DNA of 64,000 nucleotides from Curtobacterium sp. MCBA15_012 (GTDB taxonomy: Bacteria; Actinomycetota; Actinomycetes; Actinomycetales; Microbacteriaceae), in NCBI RefSeq assembly GCF_001864935.2, contig NZ_CP126267.1, positions 1,116,001-1,180,000 of the forward strand. The letters run 5' to 3'. This document shows, in pieces, positions 34,534 through 42,506 of this stretch (position 1 is the first letter of the stretch; the number at the start of each line of letters is the position of its first letter). The position numbers and the translations under genes were made by a program. Below the pieces are notes generated by a model, which had not been told where the DNA came from, searched no databases, and worked only from the letters and a program-made list of their open reading frames with translations.

Positions 34534-36114
34534 ATGACCGACACCGACCGCCTCGACCAGGCCGAGACCGTCCCGCTGGACGACACCTCCGCCGCGTCCG
34601 ACCAGGCACGCACCGTCCCGCTCGACGGCGCCGTGCCGCAGGGAGCCACGAAGCCCGTGCCTGAGCAGCCCGTGCCCGAGCAGCCCGTGCCCGAGCAGCC
34701 CGTGCCCGAGCAGCGCGCGCCCGAGCAGCCCGCGGCCGCACTGGCCGGGTGGTCGGAGACGCCCGCCGTGGGGTCGCTCGGCGGCCGAGGCGGATCGGGC
34801 ACGACCGCGGGCGCGTTCTACCGCGACGCCTGGCGTCGCCTGCCGCGCGACTTCGGGTACATGGCGCTCACCGCCGTGCTGCTCTGCACGCTCTACGCGG
34901 CGTTCCCGGCGGCGCTCCTCGGCGGCGGGTTGCGCGACCTCTTCAACCCGTTCGTCCTGCTCATGTTCTTCATCGCGCTCTTCGTCGCGCGGTGGATCGG
35001 GCAGTTCGAGAAGGTCCGCATCGGCTGGGCCGACCCGCGGCCGATCCGCCCGGTCGACTGGACCCCGCGGTGGCAGCAGAACTGGTGGACCCGCACGGGA
35101 TCGGCGGTCGCCAACCCGCACTACTGGCTGTACCTGCTGCACGCGGTGGTCGTGTACCCGCTCGCGGCGCTCATCACGGTCGGCACCGGCGTGCTGTTGG
35201 CCGTCGGGTTCACCTGGCCGATCGCCGTCGGTGGGCTGTTCCTCGTGAACGACGTCCGGTCCGGTTACTCCGGGCCCACCGAGGCCAGCTTCGTCATCGG
35301 TGTCGCCCTCGCCGGACTGCTGTCGATGGCCGCCTCGGTCGTGCTGCTCCCGCTGTGGTCCCGCGGCTCCGTGCTCGCCCACTACTGGATCGACTTCGGC
35401 CTGCTCGGCGGGTTCCGCGCCGAGCAGCTCGAGCAGCGGGTCGCCGGACTGCAGGCCTCCCGTGCCGGCGCCGTGACGGCCGAGGGCCAGGCGCTCCGAC
35501 AGATCGAGCGGGACCTGCACGACGGCCCCCAGCAGCGCCTGGTCCGGCTCCGCATGGACCTCGCGGCAGCCGAGCGCGCGATGGACCGCGACCCGGCGAA
35601 GGCGAAGCAGCTCATCGTCGAGGCGACCGAGCACGCCAAGGACGCCCTCGACGAGCTCCGCGCCCTGTCCCGCGGCTTCGCCCCGCCGATCCTGCTCGAC
35701 CGCGGACTCGTCGCCGCCCTCGAGGCGCTCGTCGCCCGCACCCCGATCCCGGTCGGCCTCGACGTCCGCCTGCCCGAGGGACTCGAGCTCGGCACCGAGA
35801 TCCAGCGCAACGTGTACTTCACCGTCAGCGAGCTCCTCACGAACACGACGAAGCACGCCGGCGCCTCGGCAGCGGGCGTCTACCTCGGGCTCATCGTCGA
35901 CGCGTCCGGCGTCTGGTACCTCACGGTCAGCGTGACCGACGACGGTCGCGGGGGAGCACGCCCGCAGCAGGGCCACGGCATCGAGGGGCTGATGGGACGC
36001 ATGCGTGCCCTGGACGGCGAGCTCATCGTGAACAGCCCCGACGGCGGCCCGACCGAGGCCACCGCGCGGATCCCGCTCGGTGCCCTGAACGGCGTGCCCA
36101 CCGCACGCGCGTGA
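34534..36114 (+). CDS. Sensor histidine kinase (NarL/LiaS-type, HisKA_3)
   Basis: A 526-residue membrane kinase. Residues 1-85 are a disordered region with four PVPEQ repeats. Four membrane segments follow in about 112-132, 143-163, 205-235 and 250-275, with no large outside domain. The dimer/phospho-acceptor block is IERDLHDGPQQRLVRLR (His). The ATPase has SELLTNTTKHA (N box) and DDGRGGA. It phosphorylates the response regulator 38 bases downstream. The stimulus, perhaps envelope stress sensed in the membrane, is inferred from topology. Confidence 0.9.
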   Translation: MTDTDRLDQAETVPLDDTSAASDQARTVPLDGAVPQGATKPVPEQPVPEQPVPEQPVPEQRAPEQPAAALAGWSETPAVGSLGGRGGSGTTAGAFYRDAWRRLPRDFGYMALTAVLLCTLYAAFPAALLGGGLRDLFNPFVLLMFFIALFVARWIGQFEKVRIGWADPRPIRPVDWTPRWQQNWWTRTGSAVANPHYWLYLLHAVVVYPLAALITVGTGVLLAVGFTWPIAVGGLFLVNDVRSGYSGPTEASFVIGVALAGLLSMAASVVLLPLWSRGSVLAHYWIDFGLLGGFRAEQLEQRVAGLQASRAGAVTAEGQALRQIERDLHDGPQQRLVRLRMDLAAAERAMDRDPAKAKQLIVEATEHAKDALDELRALSRGFAPPILLDRGLVAALEALVARTPIPVGLDVRLPEGLELGTEIQRNVYFTVSELLTNTTKHAGASAAGVYLGLIVDASGVWYLTVSVTDDGRGGARPQQGHGIEGLMGRMRALDGELIVNSPDGGPTEATARIPLGALNGVPTARA

Positions 36115-36152
36115 GCCCGGGGAGCGACACCGCTCCCACTAGGCTGGTCGGC

Positions 36153-36815
36153 ATGAGCGACGGCCCGGATGCAGCACGCATCCGGGCCGTCGTCGTCGAC
36201 GACGCCGTCCTCCTGCGCGAGGGGCTGTCCCGCGTGCTCGACGAGGCCGGCATCGACGTCGTCGGGCAGTACGCAGACGCGGATTCCTTCCTCGCGACCC
36301 TGCCGCACGACGCCCCCGACGTGGTCGTGATGGACGTCCGGATGCCGCCGACCTTCACCGACGAGGGGGTCCGCGCCGCCGTGCAGACCCGCCGCACCGC
36401 CCCGGGCACGGGTGTCCTCCTGCTCTCCCAGTACGTCGAGGCCACCTACGCCGAGGAGGTCCTCGCAGCCGGCGCCACGGGCATCGGCTACCTGCTCAAG
36501 GACCGCGTCACCCGACTCGACGAGATCGACGACGCCGTCCGCCGCATCGCCGCCGGCGGCACCGTGCTCGACCCCGAGGTCGTCACGCAGCTCATGGGCC
36601 GCCGTCGGGACCCGCTCGCCGCCCTGACGCCCCGCGAACGCGACGTCCTCGGGCTGATGGCCGAGGGCCGCACGAACGCCGCGATCGCCCGGGCGCTCGT
36701 CATCGGCACCGGCGCCGTCGAGAAGCACGTCACGAGCATCTTCGGCAAGCTCGGGCTCGAGGACACCGGCGCCGACCACCGCCGCGTCCTCGCCGTCCTG
36801 GCGTACCTCGGCTGA
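36153..36815 (+). CDS. LuxR/NarL-type response regulator
   Basis: A 220-residue regulator. The receiver domain has the acidic pair VVDDAV, phospho-acceptor Asp in VVVMDVRMPP and Lys in YLLKDRV. The output domain is LTPRERDVLGLMAEGRTNAAIARAL followed by VEKHVTSIFGKLGL. It pairs with the upstream kinase. TAGGCT (36140-36145) lies 7 bases before the ATG, so it may also be transcribed alone as a leaderless message. Confidence 0.95.
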   Translation: MSDGPDAARIRAVVVDDAVLLREGLSRVLDEAGIDVVGQYADADSFLATLPHDAPDVVVMDVRMPPTFTDEGVRAAVQTRRTAPGTGVLLLSQYVEATYAEEVLAAGATGIGYLLKDRVTRLDEIDDAVRRIAAGGTVLDPEVVTQLMGRRRDPLAALTPRERDVLGLMAEGRTNAAIARALVIGTGAVEKHVTSIFGKLGLEDTGADHRRVLAVLAYLG

Positions 36816-36841
36816 CCGGCCCCGACCGTGCCCGTCCACCC

Positions 36842-37717
36842 GTGACCCGCGTCCCCGCACCGCTGTTGGCGCTCGCCGCGATGGTGTCCGTCCAGCTCGG
36901 TGCCGCGACGGCGAAGACCCGCTTCGACGAGGTCGGCTCGGTCGGTGCGGCGACGCTCCGGCTCGTGATCGGCGCCGTCGTCCTCGTGCTGGTGGTGCGT
37001 CCGCGCGTCCGGCACTGGACCCGGGCGCAGTGGACCGCGGCGGTGCTGCTCGGCCTGGCGCTCGGCGGCATGAACGTCCTCATCTACGTCGCGTTCGCGA
37101 GCATCCCGATCGGCGTCGCGGTGACGATCGAGTTCCTCGGCCCCCTGGCGCTGTCGCTCGTGCACACCCGGCGGTGGCGGGACGTGACGTGGGCGGCGCT
37201 CGCACTCGCGGGCGTCGTGCTCCTCGGCGTCGGGCCCTCCGCGGTCACCGCGGTGGGTGGTGTCCTCGCCGCGATCGCCGCCGCGGCCTGCTGGGCGGGC
37301 TACATCGTGATGAACCGCCGGGTCGGTGCCGCGATCCCGGGGGTCGACGGCCTCGCGGTGTCGATGGTGGTCGCGATGCTCGTGTCGCTGCCGTTCGGCC
37401 TCAGCACCGCGGCCGAGGGCGTCGTCGCCGACCCGGCGCTGCTCCTCGTGTTCGGCGGTGTCGCCGTGCTGTCCAGCGTGCTGCCCTACGCCCTCGAGAT
37501 GTCCGCGCTGCGCCGCATGCCGACCCGGGTGTTCGGCGTGCTGCAGAGCCTCGGTCCGGCGATCGCCGCCCTCGCCGGACTCGTGATCCTGCGCGAGGCG
37601 CTCTCGACGCTCGAGGTCGTCGCGCTCGCCTGCGTGACCGCGGCGAGCGTCGGCGTGACGCTCACCGCGCGGCGTCGGCGCGGGTCCGGTCCGACAGACA
37701 CCCCCTCGGACGCCTGA
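36842..37717 (+). CDS. EamA-family transporter (RhtA-like exporter)
   Basis: A 291-residue membrane protein with ten hydrophobic segments arranged as two EamA repeats (first about 1-135, second 140-280). The loops GMNVLIYVAFASIPIGVAVTIEFLGPL and SVLPYALEMSALRRM resemble threonine/homoserine exporter RhtA. The substrate is uncertain. The GTG at 36842 lies 27 bases after the response-regulator stop, so co-transcription is likely. Confidence 0.88.
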   Translation: MTRVPAPLLALAAMVSVQLGAATAKTRFDEVGSVGAATLRLVIGAVVLVLVVRPRVRHWTRAQWTAAVLLGLALGGMNVLIYVAFASIPIGVAVTIEFLGPLALSLVHTRRWRDVTWAALALAGVVLLGVGPSAVTAVGGVLAAIAAAACWAGYIVMNRRVGAAIPGVDGLAVSMVVAMLVSLPFGLSTAAEGVVADPALLLVFGGVAVLSSVLPYALEMSALRRMPTRVFGVLQSLGPAIAALAGLVILREALSTLEVVALACVTAASVGVTLTARRRRGSGPTDTPSDA

Positions 37718-37994
37718 CCCCTCGCGTCGCGCACGGGACGGCCGGGAGGCGCGGCTCGCGTCGCACGGTCGGCTCACGTTCCGTCCCGTGTCGGCCGGGA
37801 GGCGCGGACCGCGTCACACCACCGGCCCACGCCCGCCCCGTGGCAGCCGGGAGGCGCGTCGCCGCCACGTCGGGACGCACGCCGCCGCGTCGGACGCTCG
37901 CCGGGCGGGCGACCGCACCACGTCGTGGACGCACGCGGCGAAGGCGGACCGCAGCCGCGCCTCCCGGCCGGTCCGTCGGCGCCGTGGCGCCGCG
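37718..37994. repeat. Intergenic cluster of GGGAGGCGCG half-elements
   Basis: GGCCGGGAGGCGCGG-like half-elements occur at about 37741, 37793 and 37847 (the last is CAGCCGGGAGGCGCGTC). An opposite-oriented GCGCCTCCCGGCC lies at about 37956-37968. They could pair over long distance and stop transcription from either side. No gene is seen. Confidence 0.7.
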
Positions 37995-38147
37995 CTACTC
38001 GGCGCGCAGGAAGTCGGCGTACGTCGGCTCCGACCGGTCGCCGGACAGGAGCGCGGGGTCGTTCACCCGGCGTTCGACGAACGCGGCGACGACCTCCGGC
38101 GGGGTCAGCACGTGCGCCACCCAGGACGGCACCTCGGTCTTCTTCAC
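37995..38147 (-). CDS. Small protein of 50 residues, unknown function
   Basis: Short frame reading VKKTEVPSWVAHVLTPPEVV at its start and ending in DRSEPTYADFLRAE. It has protein-like composition, unlike the shadow frames around it: Trp, Phe, Tyr and balanced charges. The GTG at 38147 follows GAGGAGG by 4 bases, an unusually strong ribosome site for this window. A perfect 10-bp inverted repeat lies 27 bases upstream. I do not recognise the family. Confidence 0.6.
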   Translation of the reverse strand: MKKTEVPSWVAHVLTPPEVVAAFVERRVNDPALLSGDRSEPTYADFLRAE

Positions 38148-38173
38148 GGTGCCTCCTCGGGTCGTGGAGCAGA

Positions 38174-38200
38174 CGAACTACTCGATGATTGAGTAGTTCG
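38174..38200. promoter_or_regulatory. Perfect inverted repeat upstream of the 50-residue gene
   Basis: CGAACTACTC (38174-38183) and GAGTAGTTCG (38191-38200) flank GATGATT. It is AT-richer than its surroundings and resembles an operator for a dimeric repressor. No -10/-35 pair is fully clear, but the minus-strand TAGTTC or TACTCA could serve as part of a promoter. Confidence 0.65.
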
Positions 38201-38244
38201 GCCACTCCGTGTCCACCGAACGATCCTCGGGTGCGGGCCGGAAG

Positions 38245-38568
38245 TCAACGCGGTGCGTCAGGGGGACGGCCGTCGGTCCGTTCTGTCCGCAGAGCGCGGT
38301 GCTTCACGGCGGATCGCCACACCCACGCGTCCGCCTGTTGTCCGAACTGCGCCCACTCGACCAGGACGGCGTCGCGGGTCCAGCTCTTCGCGAAGCCCTT
38401 CACGCGGATGTGGAACGTCGGGAACTGCACCCAGGCCCAGACCGGCGACGGGGTGACGGCGTGGCAGACGTCGGGCCCGCGGGCGTCCTCCGACAGGGAG
38501 TAGGCGCGCGGGCGTTCGACCTCCGGGTGTTCCGGGGGCTGCCACCGGTTCTCGCGACGCCGTCCCAC
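38245..38568 (-). CDS. LexA-controlled (SOS) small protein of unknown function
   Basis: Predicted 107-residue protein. The central part (VWAWVQFPTFHIRVKGFAKS and VLVEWAQFGQQADAWVWR) has protein-like composition with many aromatic residues, suggesting a small beta-rich domain. Ends are basic. No family recognised. GTG at 38568 is chosen because a complete promoter lies immediately upstream: -35 TTGACG (38603-38598), 17 bases, -10 TCGAAT (38580-38575), 6 bases to GTG. A canonical actinobacterial LexA box lies in the spacer and overlaps the -10. Expected to be induced by DNA damage. Confidence 0.65.
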   Translation of the reverse strand: MGRRRENRWQPPEHPEVERPRAYSLSEDARGPDVCHAVTPSPVWAWVQFPTFHIRVKGFAKSWTRDAVLVEWAQFGQQADAWVWRSAVKHRALRTERTDGRPPDAPR

Positions 38569-38574
38569 GACGGT

Positions 38575-38603
38575 ATTCGAACGTGTGTTCGAACCGGCGT
38601 CAA
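38575..38603 (-). promoter_or_regulatory. LexA box and promoter of the small SOS gene
   Basis: TTCGAAC-GTGT-GTTCGAA at 38576-38593 matches the actinobacterial SOS box TCGAAC(N4)GTTCGA without a mismatch. It lies between TTGACG and TCGAAT on the minus strand and covers the -10, so LexA binding would block transcription. Confidence 0.88.
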
Positions 38604-38691
38604 GTCCGGCGCGCGGCACTGCGGAGGGTGGATCGGCGGCGGGCGTGTCGGCAACCGCGAGGTGAGCGCGGGAGGCGCAGCTGCGGGTCGC

Positions 38692-38851
38692 CACCGGGAC
38701 GAGCAGCCGACGACCGTGCGGAGCACCGGCTCGATCGGACCACCGCCCAGCGACACCGGGACGAGCAACCGACGACCGTGCGGAGCACCGGCTCGATCGG
38801 ACCACCGCCCAGCGGCACCAGGACGAGCAACCGACGACCGTGCGGAGCACT
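38692..38851. repeat. 62-bp tandem repeat, about 2.6 copies
   Basis: Units beginning CACCGGGACGAGCA start at 38692, 38754 and 38816 (truncated). The core is CCGACGACCGTGCGGAGCAC then CGGCTCGATCGGACCACC. They fill the space between the SOS gene and tRNA-Gly, and keep spurious frames open. Confidence 0.9.
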
Positions 38852-38862
38852 GGAAGGAACAG

Positions 38863-38933
38863 AGGGGATGACGGGAATCGAACCCGCGTGGCCAGTTTGG
38901 AAGACTGGGGCTCTACCATTGAGCTACATCCCC
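38863..38933 (-). tRNA. tRNA-Gly (TCC)
   Basis: Minus strand: acceptor GGGGATG/CATCCCC, D-arm AGCTCAATGGTAGAGC, anticodon stem CCAGT/ACTGG with loop CTTCCAA (anticodon TCC), T-loop GTTCGAT, discriminator T. CCA is not encoded. TACGAT (38962-38967, minus) is a likely -10 box. Confidence 0.95.
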
Positions 38934-38987
38934 GAGCAGCGATCGTGATCGCAGCGCCACCATCGTAGCGGACGAACCCCCACCGAC

Positions 38988-39311
38988 ATGCCACCTCGCG
39001 TCACGCTCCCGCCGAGCGATGCCGACGCGCGGACGATCCGGCGCTCACGGGTGGCCTCGTTCCTGCTCCTGACGGCCGCCGCGGTGGTGTTCTCGCTCCG
39101 GCCGGAGGTGTTCGGCGACCCGCAGGGCGCACCGTGGCACGCCGTCCTGCACGTGTGGCGGATCGTCGTCGGCATCGTGCTCGTGGTCGCCGCGCTCGGG
39201 GTGCAGGTCGCCGTGGGTGTGCAGTGGCGACGGGGGCTCCGGCGACGTGCCGAGGGCGATGCGGACGGGCCCGCCACGCCGCCCGGGAACCAGTCACCGA
39301 CGGACCGCTAG
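38988..39311 (+). CDS. Small two-helix membrane protein of unknown function
   Basis: A 107-residue protein with two membrane segments (about residues 24-38 and 58-80; VASFLLLTAAAVVFSL and IVVGIVLVVAALGVQVAV). Both ends are charged and probably cytoplasmic. No family recognised. The stop TAG overlaps the TAGACT -10 box of the tRNA-Pro gene. Start ATG at 38988 lacks a clear ribosome site. Confidence 0.6.
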   Translation: MPPRVTLPPSDADARTIRRSRVASFLLLTAAAVVFSLRPEVFGDPQGAPWHAVLHVWRIVVGIVLVVAALGVQVAVGVQWRRGLRRRAEGDADGPATPPGNQSPTDR

Positions 39312-39366
39312 ACTCGTCGCGGTCGTGCGTGCCCTCGTGGTGCGCGCGACGACCCTGGCCCAGTCA

Positions 39367-39443
39367 CGGGGCGTAGCTCAGCTTGGTAGAGCGCCCGCTT
39401 TGGGAGCGGGAGGTCGCAGGTTCAAATCCTGTCGCCCCGACCA
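39367..39443 (+). tRNA. tRNA-Pro (TGG)
   Basis: Acceptor CGGGGCG/CGCCCCG, D-arm AGCTCAGCTTGGTAGAGC, anticodon stem CCCGC/GCGGG with loop TTTGGGA (anticodon TGG), T-loop TTCAAAT, discriminator A. CCA is encoded (39441-39443), unlike the other three tRNAs here. TAGACT at 39309-39314 is a likely -10 box. It directly precedes tig. Confidence 0.95.
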
Positions 39444-39479
39444 GGTCCACTCGAACGTCAACCAACAGGAGTACATCCC

Positions 39480-40823
39480 TTGGCCACCAGCACCGTCGAC
39501 AAGGTGAGCGACACCCGCGTCAAGCTCACCGTGAACGTGACGCCGGAAGATCTCAAGCCGAGCATCGACCACGCGTACAAGCACATCGCCGAGCAGATCA
39601 ACATCCCCGGCTTCCGCAAGGGCAAGGTCCCGCCGGCCATCGTCGACCAGCGTGTCGGCCGCGGCGAGGTCCTGAACCACGCCGTCGGCGACGCGATCGA
39701 CACCTTCTACCGCCAGGCGGTGGAGGAGCAGGAGCTGCGCATCCTCGGCCGTGCCGAGGCCGACGTCGCCGAGCTCCCGAACGTGAAGGACTTCACGGGC
39801 GACCTCGTCCTCACCTTCGAGGTGGACGTCCGCCCCGAGTTCGACCTGCCGAAGTACGACGCGTACGAGCTGACGGTCGACGCGGTCGAGGTCTCCGACG
39901 ACGAGATCGAGGAGGAGCTGCAGAACCTGCGCACCCGCTTCGGCACCCTCGTCACGGTGGACCGTCCGGCCAAGACCGGCGACTTCGCCCAGATCGACCT
40001 CACCGCGACCATCGGTGACGACGAGGTCGACTCGGCCACCGGCGTCTCCTACGAGATCGGCTCGGGCGACCTGCTCGAGGGCATCGACGAGGCGCTCGAG
40101 TCCCTGACCGCCGGCGAGTCGACGACCTTCGAGTCGACCCTGGTCGGTGGCGACCGCGAGGGCGAGACCGCCCAGATCGCCGTCACCGTCACCGCCGTCA
40201 AGGAGCGCGAGCTCCCCGAGGCCGACGACGAGTTCGCCCAGATCGCCAGCCAGTTCGACACGATCGACGAGCTCAAGGCCGACCTCAAGGAGCAGATCGC
40301 CAAGTCCAAGACCTTCGGTCAGGGCGCGGCGGCTCGCGACAAGCTCGTCGAGAAGCTCATCGAGGACGTCGAGATCCCGATCTCCGCGCAGCTCATCGAG
40401 GACGAGGTGCACCGTCACCTCGAGCAGGAGAACCGTCTCGAGGACGAGGAGCACCGCAAGGAGGTCTCCGAGTCCAGCGAGAAGGCCTTCCGCTCGCAGA
40501 TCCTCCTCGACGCCATCGCCGAGCAGGAGCAGATCCAGGTCTCGCAGGAGGAGCTCACGCAGTACCTCATCCAGGCCGCTGCGCAGTACGGCATGGAGCC
40601 CGCCGAGTTCATCAAGGTGATCGACCAGAACGGCCAGATCCCGGGCATGGTCGGCGAGGTCGCCCGCTCGAAGGCGGTCGCGACCGTCCTGTCGAAGGTG
40701 ACCGTCAAGGACACCAACGGCGACGCCGTCGACCTCTCCGCCTTCACGGCGGGTGTCGCGCAGGAGCCGGCCGCCGACGAGGCGTCCGACGCCGACGAGG
40801 CCGCGGAGTCCGACGCGAAGTAA
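39480..40823 (+). CDS. tig: Trigger factor (ribosome-associated chaperone and prolyl isomerase)
   Basis: A 447-residue trigger factor. N-terminal ribosome-binding domain with signature [17 protein letters not shown], then an FKBP-like domain ([18 protein letters not shown] ... [16 protein letters not shown]), and a long helical C-terminal chaperone domain. Acidic C-terminus. Start is TTG at 39480 after AGGAG with a nine-base spacer. The tig-clpP1-clpP2 order is the standard actinobacterial protein-quality block. Confidence 0.97.
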   Translation: MATSTVDKVSDTRVKLTVNVTPEDLKPSIDHAYKHIAEQINIPGFRKGKVPPAIVDQRVGRGEVLNHAVGDAIDTFYRQAVEEQELRILGRAEADVAELPNVKDFTGDLVLTFEVDVRPEFDLPKYDAYELTVDAVEVSDDEIEEELQNLRTRFGTLVTVDRPAKTGDFAQIDLTATIGDDEVDSATGVSYEIGSGDLLEGIDEALESLTAGESTTFESTLVGGDREGETAQIAVTVTAVKERELPEADDEFAQIASQFDTIDELKADLKEQIAKSKTFGQGAAARDKLVEKLIEDVEIPISAQLIEDEVHRHLEQENRLEDEEHRKEVSESSEKAFRSQILLDAIAEQEQIQVSQEELTQYLIQAAAQYGMEPAEFIKVIDQNGQIPGMVGEVARSKAVATVLSKVTVKDTNGDAVDLSAFTAGVAQEPAADEASDADEAAESDAK

Positions 40824-40835
40824 CGCGCGCACGTC

Positions 40836-40881
40836 ACGGACGGGAGGCACGGTGCCAGCTGGCACCGTGCCTCCCGTCCGT
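40836..40881 (+). terminator. GGGAGGCACG-type hairpin between tig and clpP1
   Basis: A 21-bp perfect stem (40836-40856 with 40861-40881) around AGCT. A sequence variant of the GGGAGGCGCG family. It may separate tig from clpP1, which has its own promoter region. Confidence 0.85.
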
Positions 40882-40911
40882 CGTCCGGCGCGGTTCCCGC
40901 GCCGTCCGCAC

Positions 40912-40925
40912 CGCCCACAGCGAAC
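40912..40925 (-). promoter_or_regulatory. Candidate ClgR site upstream of clpP1
   Basis: On the minus strand GTTCGC-N5-GCG, matching the consensus reported for ClgR in Streptomyces, which activates clp genes. It lies about 70 bases before the clpP1 ATG. TAAGTT at 40953-40958 is a possible -10 box. A single short match, so only a candidate. Confidence 0.45.
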
Positions 40926-40992
40926 AGGGGCGAAGTGCTGCGTTGCACCCGATAAGTTCGACATCAAGCGACAACTGAACGGGAGCTTTTCC

Positions 40993-41619
40993 ATGGCCGA
41001 AGCGACACTGAGCCCCAGTGTTTTTGACCGCCTTCTGAGAGACCGGATCGTGTGGCTCGGCTCCGAGGTCCGCGACGACAACTCGAACGAGATCGCAGCC
41101 AAGCTGCTGATGCTCGCCGCCGAGGACCCTGAGAAGGACATCTACCTCTACATCAACTCGCCCGGCGGCTCGATCACCGCCGGCATGGCGATCTACGACA
41201 CGATGCAGTTCGTGCCGAACGACATCGTCACCGTGGGCATCGGCCTGGCCGCCTCGATGGGCCAGTTCCTGCTGTCCTCGGGCACCCCGGGCAAGCGCTA
41301 CATCACCCCGAACGCCCGCGTGCTCCTGCACCAGCCGTCCGGTGGCTTCGGTGGCACCGCTGCCGACATCCAGACGCAGGCCAAGGTCATCCTCGACATG
41401 AAGCAGCGGATGGCGGAGCTCACGGCCGAGCAGACCGGCAAGTCGATCGAGCAGGTCCTCAAGGACAACGACCGCGACAACTGGTTCACGGCGCAGGAAG
41501 CCCTCGAGTACGGCTTCGTCGACCACCTCCGCGCCTCGAGCGCCGAGGTCGTCGGTGGTGGCGGCACCGTGGGCGACGGCGAGACGCCGACCGCGGCCGC
41601 CGAGCCCGAGTCCCACTGA
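40993..41619 (+). CDS. clpP1: ATP-dependent Clp protease proteolytic subunit 1
   Basis: A 208-residue ClpP. Catalytic Ser in [19 protein letters not shown], His in VLLHQPSGG and Asp in the following DRDNWF region. The C-terminal ~20 residues (Gly-rich, then acidic) extend beyond the core. It forms the mixed ClpP1P2 tetradecamer with the next gene product and works with ClpX/ClpC. ATG at 40993 follows GGGAG; 26 bases separate it from clpP2. Confidence 0.96.
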   Translation: MAEATLSPSVFDRLLRDRIVWLGSEVRDDNSNEIAAKLLMLAAEDPEKDIYLYINSPGGSITAGMAIYDTMQFVPNDIVTVGIGLAASMGQFLLSSGTPGKRYITPNARVLLHQPSGGFGGTAADIQTQAKVILDMKQRMAELTAEQTGKSIEQVLKDNDRDNWFTAQEALEYGFVDHLRASSAEVVGGGGTVGDGETPTAAAEPESH

Positions 41620-41645
41620 CCACCACCGAAGAGAAGGAAACGAGA

Positions 41646-42305
41646 ATGCACCTCCCCATGCTCGGTGGCGCGCAGAACGTCCCGGCTCCGTCCGATCGCT
41701 ACATCCTCCCCAGCTTCGAGGAGCGCACGGCCTACGGCTTCAAGCGTCAGGACCCGTACGCGAAGCTGTTCGAGGACCGCATCGTGTTCCTCGGCGTCCA
41801 GGTCGACGACGCGTCGGCCGACGACGTCATGGCCCAGCTGCTCGTGCTCGAGTCGATGGACCCGGACCGCGACATCGTGATGTACATCAACTCGCCCGGT
41901 GGCTCGTTCACCGCGATGACGGCGATCTACGACACGATGCAGTACATCCGCCCGCAGATCCAGACGGTCTGCCTCGGTCAGGCCGCCTCGGCCGCGTCGG
42001 TGCTCCTCGCTGCCGGTACCCCCGGCAAGCGTCTGGCGCTGCCGAACGCCCGGGTGCTCATCCACCAGCCCGCCGTGCAGCAGGGTGGCGGTCAGGCGTC
42101 GGACATCGAGATCCAGGCGGCGGAGATCCTCCGCATGCGCACCTGGCTCGAGGAGACGCTGTCGAAGCACTCGAACAAGACGGCGGCCGAGGTCAACAAC
42201 GACATCGAGCGCGACAAGATCATGTCGGCGCAGGAAGCCCTCGAGTACGGCCTGATCGACCAGGTCCTCACGAGCCGCAAGAACCTGCCGGCGCTCGTCA
42301 AGTAG
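41646..42305 (+). CDS. clpP2: ATP-dependent Clp protease proteolytic subunit 2
   Basis: A 219-residue ClpP. Catalytic Ser in [20 protein letters not shown], His in [12 protein letters not shown] and Asp in [21 protein letters not shown]. The N-terminal ~30 residues ([14 protein letters not shown]) include the axial-loop region typical of actinobacterial ClpP2. It is translated from the same transcript as clpP1; AAGGAAACGAGA precedes the ATG. Confidence 0.96.
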   Translation: MHLPMLGGAQNVPAPSDRYILPSFEERTAYGFKRQDPYAKLFEDRIVFLGVQVDDASADDVMAQLLVLESMDPDRDIVMYINSPGGSFTAMTAIYDTMQYIRPQIQTVCLGQAASAASVLLAAGTPGKRLALPNARVLIHQPAVQQGGGQASDIEIQAAEILRMRTWLEETLSKHSNKTAAEVNNDIERDKIMSAQEALEYGLIDQVLTSRKNLPALVK

Positions 42306-42310
42306 CGCGC

Positions 42311-42354
42311 CACGACGAAGGCCCCGCACCGTCCGGTGCGGGGCCTTCGTCGTG
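42311..42354 (+). terminator. Terminator after clpP2
   Basis: Perfect 20-bp stem CACGACGAAGGCCCCGCACC with loop GTCC. It closes the clpP1P2 unit and faces the convergent copC end. Confidence 0.9.
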
Positions 42355-42426
42355 CGCGGGGTGCGTGCGGGTCGCGTCCGTCGCGTGGTGTGACGTGCCG
42401 GACGGGAGGCGCGGTGCGGGTCCGGT

Positions 42427-42506
42427 GCGTCGGTGCACGTCGACGTCGGTGCCGGTCGACGTCGGTGCACGTCGGCGTCGTTGCACGTCGACGTCGGTGC
42501 CGGTCA
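42427..42506. repeat. Short GTCGGTGCACGTCGAC-type repeats
   Basis: GTCGGTGCACGTCG, GTCGACGTCGGTGCCGG and GTTGCACGTCGACGTCGG alternate over 80 bp between the clpP2 terminator and the copC stop, with a GGGAGGCGCGG half-element just upstream (about 42402-42412). Several are self-complementary (GTCGAC, GTGCAC). Function unknown. Confidence 0.75.

Noticed and set aside
38245..38994. A 249-residue frame extending the SOS gene upstream through tRNA-Gly
   Set aside because: It translates the tRNA gene (CSSMVEPQSSKLATRVRF) and the 62-bp repeat. The promoter and LexA box fix the start at 38568.
39217..39507. A small protein containing [20 protein letters not shown]
   Set aside because: This is the familiar artefact of translating a tRNA gene (here tRNA-Pro).
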